A stretch of 64,000 bases of DNA from Thiodiazotropha sp040793985 (lineage in GTDB: Bacteria; Pseudomonadota; Gammaproteobacteria; Chromatiales; Chromatiaceae). Below the pieces are notes generated by a model. The model was not told the origin of the DNA, made no database searches, and saw only the letters and a program-made list of their open reading frames with translations. The position numbers were made by a program, and so were the translations under genes. Shown piece after piece: positions 34,200 through 43,405 of the stretch (positions within the stretch are counted from its first letter, which is position 1; each line of letters starts with the position of its first letter). The stretch lies in contig JBFNJI010000003.1 of the NCBI GenBank assembly GCA_040793985.1, positions 620,001-684,000 of the forward strand. Direction: 5' to 3'.

Positions 34200-35234
34200 C
34201 TACCAATACCAGAGATACTGGCCCTGTTCATCAAGGTTGGCTTTCAGGTACTTTCCCGGTGTCATGCCGGTGTAGCGTTTAAAGTCCTTGATAAAGTGCG
34301 CCTGGTCGAAATAGCCGCTGCGGTAAGCGAGTTCAGTCAGGTTGATCGCCTGTCGCCTGGACAAGATCTGCCATAGTTCCCGGTGGGTCTTCTGAAATCT
34401 CAGATTGCCTTGAATCTGCTTGAATGACATGCCATAGACTTCAGCATAACGTTTTTGCAGCCAGCGTTCGCTTTTATGGTAACGCCGGGCCTGTTGGGTC
34501 AGGGTCTCCTCGATATCGGGAAGTGGGGGACTGAAGGCAGCAGGCTTGATGGTGTGGAGTTTGCTCATGTTTGATGAGTGGCTGGCATGAATCTCCAGTC
34601 GCCGCAGGCCGACCTGCAGCAGAAGGTGCTGAACTAGGTAGCGTTCCACAATCCCGATCAGCGCCTGTCCGCTGCTGGCCGCTTCCATCTCCTCCAGCAT
34701 CAGGCTTGTCTGGGTGTGGCCCAGCAGATCGGCAAGCTGCAGGTCCTCACCGACCAGTTCCCTCGGCGCGCACTGAAACAGCTCATAAAGCGCCATTGGA
34801 TAGAGATCGATCTTGAGATTCTTGATTGGTCGATATTGCCTATCGCTGGCAAGCTGATAGATATCGAACCATCCACCTAGTCCATGTTTGATATAGGTGC
34901 GTTTTTTTATGACGACCCCTTGTTTTTCATTTGCCTTCTGGGGAGGTTGTCCGTGTCTGGGTGGAGTCGGCTGGACAAAACCGTGGTCCTCTCCCCGAAT
35001 CTCGCTCAGGCTGCCGTAAAACTCAAAATAGATTTGGGTCATCACAGTGGGATAGGCGCGGGTTATCAGTTTGGCTTCCCGCTCTCTCAGGCAACCTACC
35101 GAATAGGTGTAACTGGCGATATAACGACTTAACAGGGGGTGTACAGGGCGGGCAGTGCCGTAATCGGCCCAGGACCGATGCTCGTTTTGTTCGGCTAGCC
35201 TCTCAAGGCGATCGCTTTCACAGGAGGCGGTCAT
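34200..35234 (-). CDS. AraC-family transcriptional regulator
   Basis: 344 residues. The N-terminal two-thirds is a ligand or dimerisation domain (RPVHPLLSRYIASYTYSVG near residue 29, GHTQTSLMLEEME near 185). The C-terminal domain has two helix-turn-helix motifs, the second being AYRSGYFDQAHFIKDFKRYTG. It is convergent with the CPBP gene (14 bp apart) and downstream of nifJ. Inverted repeats in its leader (35350-35385) may be operators. The ligand is unknown. Confidence 0.85.
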   Translation of the reverse strand: MTASCESDRLERLAEQNEHRSWADYGTARPVHPLLSRYIASYTYSVGCLREREAKLITRAYPTVMTQIYFEFYGSLSEIRGEDHGFVQPTPPRHGQPPQKANEKQGVVIKKRTYIKHGLGGWFDIYQLASDRQYRPIKNLKIDLYPMALYELFQCAPRELVGEDLQLADLLGHTQTSLMLEEMEAASSGQALIGIVERYLVQHLLLQVGLRRLEIHASHSSNMSKLHTIKPAAFSPPLPDIEETLTQQARRYHKSERWLQKRYAEVYGMSFKQIQGNLRFQKTHRELWQILSRRQAINLTELAYRSGYFDQAHFIKDFKRYTGMTPGKYLKANLDEQGQYLWYW

Positions 35235-35349
35235 GAGTCTTGGTGTTACCGGATATGCTGTTCGGGCGAGCGATAGCGAACGACAACGAGTGCTTGTTGG
35301 CGGTAAAGCTATTTGGGATCTCTACGCCACTGTTTTCCCAATGACGTGT

Positions 35350-35385
35350 TTGTGCCCTGTGCACAATGCCTGGTGCATGATGCAC
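35350..35385. promoter_or_regulatory. Two adjacent inverted repeats between nifJ and the araC-type gene
   Basis: TTGTGC-N5-GCACAA (35350-35366) and the palindrome GTGCATGATGCAC (35373-35385) stand side by side, both built on GTGCA. They lie in the 182-bp space between the nifJ stop and the AraC-type start. They may be the regulator's operator or an mRNA-end hairpin for nifJ. No T-run follows on the minus strand, which favours an operator. Confidence 0.45.
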
Positions 35386-35416
35386 ACCCGGGAATTGGTG
35401 TGGGAAGGCGTATGAC

Positions 35417-38400
35417 CTATTCATCCCTCTCATCGACTGCCAGTTTCGCCAACTGTTCATAGAGCTGATATCGGGTTTTGATATGGTGTTGTGCCTGGCG
35501 CAGGAAGCGCTCCGAGTGCTCGGGGTGGGTTCGCTCCAATACGCTGAAGCGGGTCTCTGTGGCAGCGAAATCCCGGTAGGGGATGGAAGGTTCCTTGGAG
35601 TCCATCTTCAAGGGGCTCTCTCCCTTTTCGCTGCGCCGCGGGTCGTAGCGGAAGAGGGGCCAGTGTCCCGAGTCCACCGCCAGCTCCTGCTGGCGGATGT
35701 TGTTCGACAGGTCGACCCCATGGGCGATGCAGGGTGAGTAGCAGATGATCAGCGAGGGACCGTCGTAGGATTCGGCCTCGAGAAAGATCCGCAGGGTATG
35801 TACATCCTTGGCGCCGAATGCCACCTGCCCCACATAGACGTTGCCGTAGGCCATGGCCATCAGCGCAATGTCCTTCTTGTTGGTCGGCTTGCCGCTGGCG
35901 GAGAACTTGGCCACCGCACCCAGGGGGGTGGCCTTGGAGGTCTGGCCGCCGGTATTGGAGTAGGTCTCGGTATCGAGGAGCAGGATATTGACGTTGCGTC
36001 CCGAGGCGAGGACGTGGTCGACACCGCCATAGCCGATATCGTAGGCCCAGCCGTCACCGCCTACTAGCCACACACTCTTTTTGGCCAGGCTGTCGGCCAC
36101 CGCCAGCAGGCGTCTGGACTCGGGGCTGTCGATCCGCGTCAGCTTCTGCTTCAGGGTCTCGATGCGTTGTCGCTGTTCGAAGATCTCGGCCTCGCTCCGT
36201 TGCTCGGCCCTGAGCAGGGCATCGCTCAGATCACCGCCCAGCTGATCCCGCATCTCACCGATCAGGGCGACTGCCTGGTCGCGCTGCATGTCGATGGCAA
36301 TACGCATACCGAGGCCGAATTCCGCATTATCCTCGAACAGGGAGTTCGACCAGGTTGGCCCCCGCCCATCCGGGTTGGTGGTGTAGGGAGTGGTGGGTAG
36401 GTTGCCGCCGTAGATGGAGGAGCAGCCAGTGGCGTTGGCGATCAGCATGCGGTCGCCGAAGAGCTGTGTCGCGAGCTTCACGTAGGGGGTCTCGCCGCAG
36501 CCGACACAGGCGCCGGAAAACTCGAACAGGGGCTGCATGATCATGGCCCCCTTGATGGTGGTCTCCTTCAACTTGGTACGATCGTACTCCGGCAGGGTGA
36601 GAAAGAACGCCCAGTTGCCGCGCTCCTGCTGATGGTAGGCATCGTCGTCCACCATGTTGAGGGCCTTGCGCTGGGGATTCTTTTTGTCACGTATCGGGCA
36701 GATCTCAACACAGAGACCGCAGCCGGTGCAGTCGTCCGGCGCCACCTGGTAGCTGATGTGGGTGCCCGGTGCGAAATCCTTTGCCCCCTTGACCTGGGTA
36801 TGGAGGAAGCTCTCGGGCGCTTTCTCGGTGAGTGGCTCGGGGAATACCTTGGAACGGATCGCGGCGTGGGGACAGACCAGGGGACACTTGCCACAGTGGG
36901 TGCAGAGATCCACCTCCCACTTCGGCAGCTGCAGGGCGATGTTGCGCTTTTCATAGGCAGTGGTGCCGACAGGCCAGGTGCCATCGTTGGGCATCAGGCT
37001 TACCGGCACCGCATCGCCCAGCCCGGCGATGATGAGGGAGGTTACCTGCTGCACGAAGAGAGGGGCATCGGCGGGCACAACCGCCTTGGGGCTTTCGTCG
37101 TTGGTCACGGTCTCAGGTACCTGGACCCGGTGCAGGCCGGTCAGTGCGGCATCGATGGCGTCGTAGTTGCGTTGCAGCAGTCTCGCCCCCTTGCGGCCAT
37201 AACTCTTCTTTACCGCATCCTTGATCAGCTCGATGGCTTGCTCCTGCTCCAACAGGCCGGAGATGGCGAAGAAACAGGTCTGCATGATGGTGTTGATGCG
37301 CCGGCCCATGCCGGTCCTGTCGGCTATTTCGTAGGCATCGACGATGTAGAAGCTCAATTCCTTGTCGATGATCTGCCGCTGCATCTTGCCCGGCAGGCTC
37401 TTCCAGACCCTATCCGGCGCGACACCGGTATTGAGCAGGAACACGCCTCCCGGTTTCGCCTTGTCGAGCATTTCGTAGCGGCCGAGAAAGGTGGGTTGGT
37501 GGCAGGCGACAAAGCTGGCCTCGTCGGTACCGATCAGGTAGGTGCTGTTGATCGGATCGGGACCGAAGCGCAGGTGGGAGACGGTGATCGCACCCGATTT
37601 CTTCGAATCGTACTGAAAATAGCCCTGGGCATGGTTTTCGGTCTGCTCGCCGATGATCTTGATCGAGTTTTTGTTGGCGGAGACGGTGCCGTCGGCACCC
37701 AGGCCATAGAAGAGGCAGGCAGTGACACCCTGGCTGGCGGCGGGGCGAAAACCGCTGTCCCAGGGCAGGCTGGTCTTGCTGAGGTCATCGATGATACCCA
37801 CTGTGAAGGGGTTTCTCGGTCGCTCCTTATCCAGCTCATCGAAGATCCCCTTCACCATCGCCGGCGTGAACTCCTTGGATGAGAGGCCGTAACGTCCGCC
37901 GACGATCCGTGGCAGGTGAGTGCGGCGGCCGTCATTGAAGGCCCGGGCAAAGGCCCCCAGGACATCCTTGTAGAGCGGCTCACCATCGGCGCCGGGTTCC
38001 TTGGTGCGGTCGAGCACGGCGATCTTTTTCACCGAATCGGGCACCGCATCCAGCAGTTGCTCTGCAGCGAACGGGCGGAACAGGCGCACCTTGACCATAC
38101 CGATTTTTTGCCCTGTGGCAGTCAGATGCTCCACCGCCTCCTTGGCGGCACCGATAGCGGAACCCATGAGCATGATGATGAGTTCAGGGTTCTCCGCACC
38201 CAGGTATTCGAACAGGCTGTATCGGCGGCCGCTGAGGCGGGCGAATCTATCCATCGCAGCCTGCAGGATTGCGGGCGCCGCATCATAGAATGGATTGACC
38301 GTTTCCCGTCCCTGGAAATAGACATCGGGGTTTTGCGAGGTGCCACGGATCACCGGGTGATCGGGGGAGAGCGAGCGTTCACGGTGGGCGGTGATCCACT

Positions 38401-38992
38401 CCTCGTTGATCATCGCCTTGATGCTCTCTTCGCTGGGCAGCTGTATCTTGTTGACTTCGTGGGAGGTGCGAAAACCGTCGAAGAAGTGGAGATAGGGTAC
38501 CCGGCTTTCCAGGCTGGCCGCCTGGGCGATCAGGGCGAAGTCCGCCACCTCCTGTACACTGGCGGAGCAGAGCATGGCATAGCCGGTGGCACGGCAGGCC
38601 ATGACGTCGCTGTGGTCACCGAATATGGAGAGCGCCTGAACCGCCAGGGAACGGGCCGAGACATGCAGCACGGTGGGGGTCAGCTCACCGGCAATCTTGT
38701 ACATGTTGGGGATCATCAACAGCAGGCCCTGGGAGGCGGTGAACGAGGTGGAAAGCGAGCCTGCCTGCAGCGCCCCATGTACTGTTCCGGCGGCACCGGC
38801 CTCGCTCTGCATCTCGATCACATCGGGGACCGCGCCCCAGATATTCTTATTGCCCTTGGCAGACCACTCATCTGACCACTCGCCCATGGGCGAAGCGGGG
38901 GTGATCGGGTAGATGGCGATCACCTCGTTGGTGAGATGGGCGATATGGGCTGCGGCTTCATTGCCGTCGATAGTGACCATGTTCTCTTGCAT
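35417..38992 (-). CDS. nifJ: Pyruvate:ferredoxin (flavodoxin) oxidoreductase
   Basis: 1191 residues, the usual length of the homodimeric single-chain enzyme that oxidises pyruvate and CoA to acetyl-CoA and CO2. The N-terminus (MVTIDGNEAAAHIAHLTNEV, IYPITPASPMGE) is the thiamine-pyrophosphate pyrimidine domain. Two [4Fe-4S] motifs follow near residues 690-760 (CTHCGKCPLVCPHA and CTGCGLCVEICP). A proximal-cluster Cys lies in GACVGCGETPYVKLA, and the TPP-binding motif GGDGWAYDIGYGGVDH is C-terminal. An ATG at 38980 is an alternative start. It is divergent from the hydrogenase operon with an FNR-like site between them, so both are probably expressed under low oxygen. Confidence 0.96.
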   Translation of the reverse strand: MQENMVTIDGNEAAAHIAHLTNEVIAIYPITPASPMGEWSDEWSAKGNKNIWGAVPDVIEMQSEAGAAGTVHGALQAGSLSTSFTASQGLLLMIPNMYKIAGELTPTVLHVSARSLAVQALSIFGDHSDVMACRATGYAMLCSASVQEVADFALIAQAASLESRVPYLHFFDGFRTSHEVNKIQLPSEESIKAMINEEWITAHRERSLSPDHPVIRGTSQNPDVYFQGRETVNPFYDAAPAILQAAMDRFARLSGRRYSLFEYLGAENPELIIMLMGSAIGAAKEAVEHLTATGQKIGMVKVRLFRPFAAEQLLDAVPDSVKKIAVLDRTKEPGADGEPLYKDVLGAFARAFNDGRRTHLPRIVGGRYGLSSKEFTPAMVKGIFDELDKERPRNPFTVGIIDDLSKTSLPWDSGFRPAASQGVTACLFYGLGADGTVSANKNSIKIIGEQTENHAQGYFQYDSKKSGAITVSHLRFGPDPINSTYLIGTDEASFVACHQPTFLGRYEMLDKAKPGGVFLLNTGVAPDRVWKSLPGKMQRQIIDKELSFYIVDAYEIADRTGMGRRINTIMQTCFFAISGLLEQEQAIELIKDAVKKSYGRKGARLLQRNYDAIDAALTGLHRVQVPETVTNDESPKAVVPADAPLFVQQVTSLIIAGLGDAVPVSLMPNDGTWPVGTTAYEKRNIALQLPKWEVDLCTHCGKCPLVCPHAAIRSKVFPEPLTEKAPESFLHTQVKGAKDFAPGTHISYQVAPDDCTGCGLCVEICPIRDKKNPQRKALNMVDDDAYHQQERGNWAFFLTLPEYDRTKLKETTIKGAMIMQPLFEFSGACVGCGETPYVKLATQLFGDRMLIANATGCSSIYGGNLPTTPYTTNPDGRGPTWSNSLFEDNAEFGLGMRIAIDMQRDQAVALIGEMRDQLGGDLSDALLRAEQRSEAEIFEQRQRIETLKQKLTRIDSPESRRLLAVADSLAKKSVWLVGGDGWAYDIGYGGVDHVLASGRNVNILLLDTETYSNTGGQTSKATPLGAVAKFSASGKPTNKKDIALMAMAYGNVYVGQVAFGAKDVHTLRIFLEAESYDGPSLIICYSPCIAHGVDLSNNIRQQELAVDSGHWPLFRYDPRRSEKGESPLKMDSKEPSIPYRDFAATETRFSVLERTHPEHSERFLRQAQHHIKTRYQLYEQLAKLAVDERDE

Positions 38993-39106
38993 ATCCTGAA
39001 TTCCTGGTCGGGCGCATTAATTGAATAGCATTTGATTATTCTACTGCAGAAAATCACAAATCTTTGCGCTTAACCCTTCGTGGTGATAAGGCATTAATTA
39101 CCATGA

Positions 39107-39120
39107 TTGATGAAGGTCAA
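39107..39120. promoter_or_regulatory. FNR-like site between nifJ and the hydrogenase operon
   Basis: TTGATGAAGGTCAA matches TTGAT-N4-ATCAA with one mismatch (G for A). It lies 115 bp upstream of nifJ and 172 bp upstream of the hydrogenase beta gene, in the only divergent promoter region of this block. A similar site precedes nrdD (1192-1211). Confidence 0.65.
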
Positions 39121-39291
39121 AGTGGAATCGATTTTGTCTTCTTTTTACCTATGCAGTATCCATTCCTTGGCTAGAATTGAAGCAGAAAATGTTGTCTATG
39201 TTTCACTTTGAACGTTAAACGGCATGGATGCTTCAGTTCAACTCTACGCTTTATTCCAACGATGACCAAGTGACGGTCACAAGGATCCGGT

Positions 39292-40422
39292 GTGAATTCT
39301 CAATACCATTCAGGTGTCGAAAGGCGTCCGGGGTTTCTTCCACGTTCGTCGCTGCAGTCACTCTTTACGGTTTTACAACAGGCCGGCTACAGGATCTATG
39401 GTCCCTCCGTACGCGACGGAACGATTCAGTTCGACTATCTCGACAGCCCGGATGCCTTGCCTCGTGGCGTGACCAACGATCAGCAGCCGGGACGTTATCG
39501 ACTGGAAAGCGGTGACAGTCAGCGTCTCTTCGATTGGAATCACGGTCCACAGGCGCTGAAACCGCTCTGCTTCGCCCCCCGCGAGGTGCTTTGGCAGGAG
39601 CAGATAGAGCACCATGGTTTCCTCAGGACACTGCCGGAAGTGACGCCGACCGCGGTGATCGGCGCGCGTGCCTGTGATATTGCCGCCCTATTGATTCAGG
39701 ATCACCACTTCGAGCTGGAGATGAGGCCGGACCCCCATTACCAGCAACGCCGCGAGAGCCTGTTGTTGATCGGTGTCGATTGTGCCCATTCCGCCTCGAC
39801 CTGTTTTTGTGCGTCCACCGGCGACGGTCCGGCGCTGGACGGCGGTTATGACATAGGTATGGCGGAACTGGACGAAGGTTTTCTCATCTGGCACAGGAGT
39901 GAGAGTGGGGAGGCCATAACCGGGCAGCTGGCACTGCAGAGCGCAGCGGATGTCCAGCTTGAGGCGATGTTGCAGGCCGGTCGGCAGGCGGCGAAGGAAC
40001 AACAGCGACAGCTGCCCGCGAACGAGGCGTTGCTACACCTCTACAAACGTCTGGAGCATGTCCACTGGGATCAGGTCGCCGACCGTTGTCTCTCCTGCGG
40101 CAACTGCACCGCGGTCTGCCCCACCTGTTTCTGTTACCGGGTCGAACACGAGATGGCCCTGACTGGCGATACCGCGGAGATGGTTCGCAGCTGGGACTCC
40201 TGCTTCAGTCCCACCCATAGCGACATGGGGCATTTCCAGGTGCGTAGCAGTATCAAACACCGCTATCGGCAGTGGTTGACCCATAAGCTGGCCGGCTGGC
40301 AGGTGCAGCAACAGCGAATCGGCTGCACCGGTTGTGGTCGCTGTATCGCCTGGTGCCCCGTGGGTATAGATCTGACCCGGGAAGTGGCGGCGGTTTTGGA
40401 GGAGGGCAGTATCGATGTTTGA
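39292..40422 (+). CDS. hydB: Group 3b [NiFe] hydrogenase, beta (Fe-S) subunit
   Basis: 376 residues starting at GTG with AAGGA upstream. The C-terminal half has two 4Fe-4S motifs: CLSCGNCTAVCPTCFCYRVE, and CTGCGRCIAWCPVGIDLTRE near the end. The N-terminal part belongs to the HydB/sulfhydrogenase beta family, which relays electrons between the small subunit and the flavin subunit. The gene overlaps the gamma gene by 8 bp. The order beta-gamma-delta-alpha is that of the cytoplasmic NAD(P)-linked sulfhydrogenases of Pyrococcus and many bacteria. Confidence 0.9.
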   Translation: MNSQYHSGVERRPGFLPRSSLQSLFTVLQQAGYRIYGPSVRDGTIQFDYLDSPDALPRGVTNDQQPGRYRLESGDSQRLFDWNHGPQALKPLCFAPREVLWQEQIEHHGFLRTLPEVTPTAVIGARACDIAALLIQDHHFELEMRPDPHYQQRRESLLLIGVDCAHSASTCFCASTGDGPALDGGYDIGMAELDEGFLIWHRSESGEAITGQLALQSAADVQLEAMLQAGRQAAKEQQRQLPANEALLHLYKRLEHVHWDQVADRCLSCGNCTAVCPTCFCYRVEHEMALTGDTAEMVRSWDSCFSPTHSDMGHFQVRSSIKHRYRQWLTHKLAGWQVQQQRIGCTGCGRCIAWCPVGIDLTREVAAVLEEGSIDV

Positions 40423-41245
40423 TCCCCATATCCCCCATGTTGCGATGATCGACCGGCGTATCCAGGAGTCGCCTACCATCTTCACCCTGCGGCTTGCGTA
40501 CGATTGGGAGGTGAAAAAGGCCTACGAATTCGATCCGGGGCAGTTCAACATGGTGACCCTGTTCGGTGTCGGCGAGATACCCATCTCCATCGTTAACGAT
40601 CCCCTGGACAACCACTATTTCGACCATACCATCCGCGTGGTGGGGCGGGTATCGGCGGGGCTGTCGAAACTGCAGCCGGGTGACCGGGTCGGGATTCGCG
40701 GCCCGTTCGGGCGGGGCTGGCCGCTGGCGCGGATGAAGGGCAAGGATATCCTGCTGATCACCGGGGGGCTGGGTTGTGCTCCCCTGGTCTCGGTGATCCG
40801 ATTCATCATGCGCCGTCGCGAATACTACGGGCGTATCCATATCCTCCAGGGTGTCAAACACTCCGATGATCTCATCTGGCGCGAACAGTATGAGGAGTGG
40901 GCGAAACTGCGTGACGTGCACATCCTGCTGGCGGCGGATGTGGCCGGCAAAGGCTGGAAGGGGCAGCAGGGTATGGTCACCGAGCTGATCGGAGAGATAT
41001 CGGTGCGGCCCCAGCGCACCGTTGCCCTGCTCTGCGGACCGGAGTTGATGATGCTGGCGGCGATCGCCAACCTGCGTGAACTGGGTCTGGCCGATGGCAG
41101 TATCTGGTTCAGTATGGAACGCAACATGCAGTGCGGCATCGGCCATTGTGGTCATTGCCAGATCGGTCCTCATTATGTCTGCCAGGACGGGCCTGTATTC
41201 TGTTATTCGGACTTGGCGGATTTTTTGGGGGCCAAGGGATTTTGA
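40415..41245 (+). CDS. hydG: Group 3b [NiFe] hydrogenase, gamma (FAD/NAD(P)H reductase) subunit
   Basis: 276 residues. It is a ferredoxin-NADP reductase-fold protein: an FAD domain with GQFNMVTLFGVGEIPISI and the NAD(P) site GGLGCAPLVSVIRF. A C-terminal [2Fe-2S] cluster motif (SMERNMQCGIGHCGHCQIGP) is like that of dihydroorotate dehydrogenase electron-transfer subunits. It exchanges electrons between NAD(P)H and the beta subunit. The start overlaps the beta gene by 8 bp. The next gene begins 77 bp downstream, after a small hairpin. The symbol follows the sulfhydrogenase convention and is not the HydG maturase of [FeFe] enzymes. Confidence 0.9.
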   Translation: MFDPHIPHVAMIDRRIQESPTIFTLRLAYDWEVKKAYEFDPGQFNMVTLFGVGEIPISIVNDPLDNHYFDHTIRVVGRVSAGLSKLQPGDRVGIRGPFGRGWPLARMKGKDILLITGGLGCAPLVSVIRFIMRRREYYGRIHILQGVKHSDDLIWREQYEEWAKLRDVHILLAADVAGKGWKGQQGMVTELIGEISVRPQRTVALLCGPELMMLAAIANLRELGLADGSIWFSMERNMQCGIGHCGHCQIGPHYVCQDGPVFCYSDLADFLGAKGF

Positions 41246-41280
41246 TTAATGCTGGATTGTGTGTTTTGAGTTGATTGAAC

Positions 41281-41296
41281 GTGCGGCTTGCCGCAC
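41281..41296 (+). other. Hairpin between hydrogenase gamma and delta genes
   Basis: GTGCGGC (41281-41287), TT, then GCCGCAC (41290-41296) is a perfect 7-bp stem with a 2-nt loop, in the only gap (77 bp) within the operon. No T-run follows, so it is more likely an RNA-stability or processing element than a terminator. It could adjust the ratio of the subunits. Confidence 0.6.
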
Positions 41297-41322
41297 ACCC
41301 CCAATTCAAAATCGGAGCGTAT

Positions 41323-42111
41323 ATGAGTGACACCAAACCAAAGCTCGCGGTACATAAGTTCAGTTCATGCGACGGCTGTCAGCTTGCGTTGCTGAACCTG
41401 GGTGAGCCCTTGCTACTGCTGCCGGAGCTGGTGGATATAGTTCACTTCGCCGAAGCGGGTCCCAACGATCCGGTGGCCGAGGCCGATATCGCACTGGTGG
41501 AGGGGAGCGTCTCCACGCCGGAGGACATCGAGCGCATCAAGGCGGTGCGGGAGAACAGCGGGATGCTGATCGCCATCGGCGCCTGCGCCACCGCGGGAGG
41601 GTTGCAGGCACTGGCCAATTTCACCGACCGCTCTGCCTGGATGGCGGCGATCTATGCCAGGCCCGACTATATCGAGGCCCTGCAATACTCAAAAGCCATC
41701 TCCGACTATATCAAGGTCGACTTCGAAATCCCCGGCTGTCCGGTAAATTCGCGTCAGGTGGTGGGTGCCTTGCGGGACCTGTTGACGGGTGTTCGGCCGC
41801 GTCCGGAGATCCGTTCCGTCTGTATGGAGTGTAAGCGCAGGGGCCAGGTCTGTGTCATGGTGAGCAAGGGCGAGCCCTGCATGGGTCCGGCCACGGTGGC
41901 GGGTTGCAACGCCCTCTGCCCCTCGATGGGGCGTGGTTGTTACAGTTGCTACGGCCCCTTGAAGCAGATTAACGACCGCTCGCTGGCCGAACGGTTTACC
42001 GAGTTGGGACTTGACCGCGCGGCTGTCGCCAGGCGCTTCCACTTCATCGCCAATCACGCCCCAGCCTTCAAACAGGCGGGTGAGCGTTTGAAAGATAAAC
42101 CCCATGAATGA
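41323..42111 (+). CDS. hydD: Group 3b [NiFe] hydrogenase, delta (small) subunit
   Basis: 262 residues from the ATG at 41323, where GGAG lies 6 nt upstream. A start at 41275 would overlap the leader hairpin. Cluster ligands are in FSSCDGCQLALLNL, GACATAGG and IPGCPVNSRQV. A C-terminal Cys-rich region (CMECKRRGQVCVMVSKGEPC and GCNALCPSMGRGCYSCYGP) carries further [4Fe-4S] clusters. No twin-arginine signal is present, in agreement with a cytoplasmic enzyme. Overlaps the large subunit gene by 8 bp. Confidence 0.92.
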   Translation: MSDTKPKLAVHKFSSCDGCQLALLNLGEPLLLLPELVDIVHFAEAGPNDPVAEADIALVEGSVSTPEDIERIKAVRENSGMLIAIGACATAGGLQALANFTDRSAWMAAIYARPDYIEALQYSKAISDYIKVDFEIPGCPVNSRQVVGALRDLLTGVRPRPEIRSVCMECKRRGQVCVMVSKGEPCMGPATVAGCNALCPSMGRGCYSCYGPLKQINDRSLAERFTELGLDRAAVARRFHFIANHAPAFKQAGERLKDKPHE

Positions 42112-43405
42112 CAACACACGCGATATCCAGATCCACGTGCCGGTATTGACCCGGGTCGAAGGTGAAGGCGCCCTCAAGATCGATGTAGTGGATGGCGCCA
42201 TCCAAAACCTGGAGTTGAATATCTACGAACCACCCCGGCTGTTCGAAAAGTTTGTCGAGGGCTACGAATGCAATCAGGTGATCGACATGGTGGCGCGCAT
42301 CTGCGGCATCTGCCCGGTGGCCTACCAGATGAGTGCGGTGCAGGCCTTCGAGGAGCTGTTCGGCCTTCAGCCCCCCGGCTGGTTACGGGGAATGCGCCGC
42401 GCCATGTATTGCGGGGAGTGGCTACAGAGCCATGCGCTGCATATTCATCTGTTGGCGGCTCCAGACTTTCTCGGTTTCGATTCGGCGATTGCGATGGCCG
42501 CCGACTATCCCGATGCGGTAAGGCGGGGGCTGGAACTGCAGACCCTCGGCAATGACCTGATCGCGCTCTTCGGTGGTCGCTCGGTGCATCCGGTTGGGGT
42601 TCGCGTCGGAGGTTTCTACCATGCGCCGAGGGAGGACGAGGTTGAGTCCCTGCTGCGACGTCTGGAGGCGGCCCTGCCGGCAGCAGAGGCCTTGGTGGGT
42701 TGGAGTGCGGGGCTCGAGTTTCCAGACGATGAACAGTCCTTTATCAGTGTCGCCCTGAGTCATCCGGAGGAGTACGCGATCGAGCGCGGTAATCTGATTT
42801 CGGGACAGGGACTGGAGACCGAAATCAACTTCTACGAGAGCTTTTTCAAGGAGCATCAGTCCCCCCATTCCACCGCATTGCATTCGACCCTGGAGGGGCG
42901 GCCCTATCTGGTTGGGCCCTTGCCCCGGCTCAACCTCAATTTCCACCAGCTTCCCAAGCCGGTACGCAAGGTCATGGATGGTTGCGGCATCGCCTTCCCC
43001 AGTCACAATATGTTTCACAGCATCGTGGCGCGGGCCATCGAACTCCATTTCGCCGTTTACGAGGCGATAGGTCTTCTGCAGAGCTATCGCCGACCCGATG
43101 AGCCCTATGTACCGCTGCAACCGCAGGAGGGTAACGCCTTCGGTTGCACCGAAGCGCCGCGTGGCATCCTCTGGCATCGTTACGATGTGGATGACAAGGG
43201 GATCGTCAGGTATGCCCGTATCGTACCGCCCACCAGCCAGAACCAGGGGCGTATCGAAGAGGATATCCGTCTCTCCCTTGAGCGCTTCGGCCTCGACAAT
43301 GCCGACGATGCCCTGCGCCTGCGGGCTGAACAGGTGATACGCAATTACGACCCCTGTATCTCCTGTGCCACCCACTTTCTTAGTCTCGATATCGAACGCC
43401 GATGA
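42104..43405 (+). CDS. hydA: Group 3b [NiFe] hydrogenase, alpha (large) subunit
   Basis: 433 residues. Nickel ligands lie in the L1 motif ARICGICPVAYQMSA and the C-terminal L2 motif DPCISCATHFLSLDIERR. The 9 residues after the His of DPCxxCxxH are the predicted maturation peptide, removed after Ni insertion. The size and motifs fit cytoplasmic bidirectional enzymes that couple H2 and NADP(H). Some relatives also reduce sulfur. The gene ends 4 bp into the maturation protease gene. The symbol follows sulfhydrogenase usage and does not mean [FeFe] HydA. Confidence 0.94.
   Translation: MNDNTRDIQIHVPVLTRVEGEGALKIDVVDGAIQNLELNIYEPPRLFEKFVEGYECNQVIDMVARICGICPVAYQMSAVQAFEELFGLQPPGWLRGMRRAMYCGEWLQSHALHIHLLAAPDFLGFDSAIAMAADYPDAVRRGLELQTLGNDLIALFGGRSVHPVGVRVGGFYHAPREDEVESLLRRLEAALPAAEALVGWSAGLEFPDDEQSFISVALSHPEEYAIERGNLISGQGLETEINFYESFFKEHQSPHSTALHSTLEGRPYLVGPLPRLNLNFHQLPKPVRKVMDGCGIAFPSHNMFHSIVARAIELHFAVYEAIGLLQSYRRPDEPYVPLQPQEGNAFGCTEAPRGILWHRYDVDDKGIVRYARIVPPTSQNQGRIEEDIRLSLERFGLDNADDALRLRAEQVIRNYDPCISCATHFLSLDIERR

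Noticed and set aside
36632..37882. Plus-strand frame of 416 codons inside nifJ
   Set aside because: nifJ is intact and well conserved here. No ribosome site or protein family for the antisense frame.
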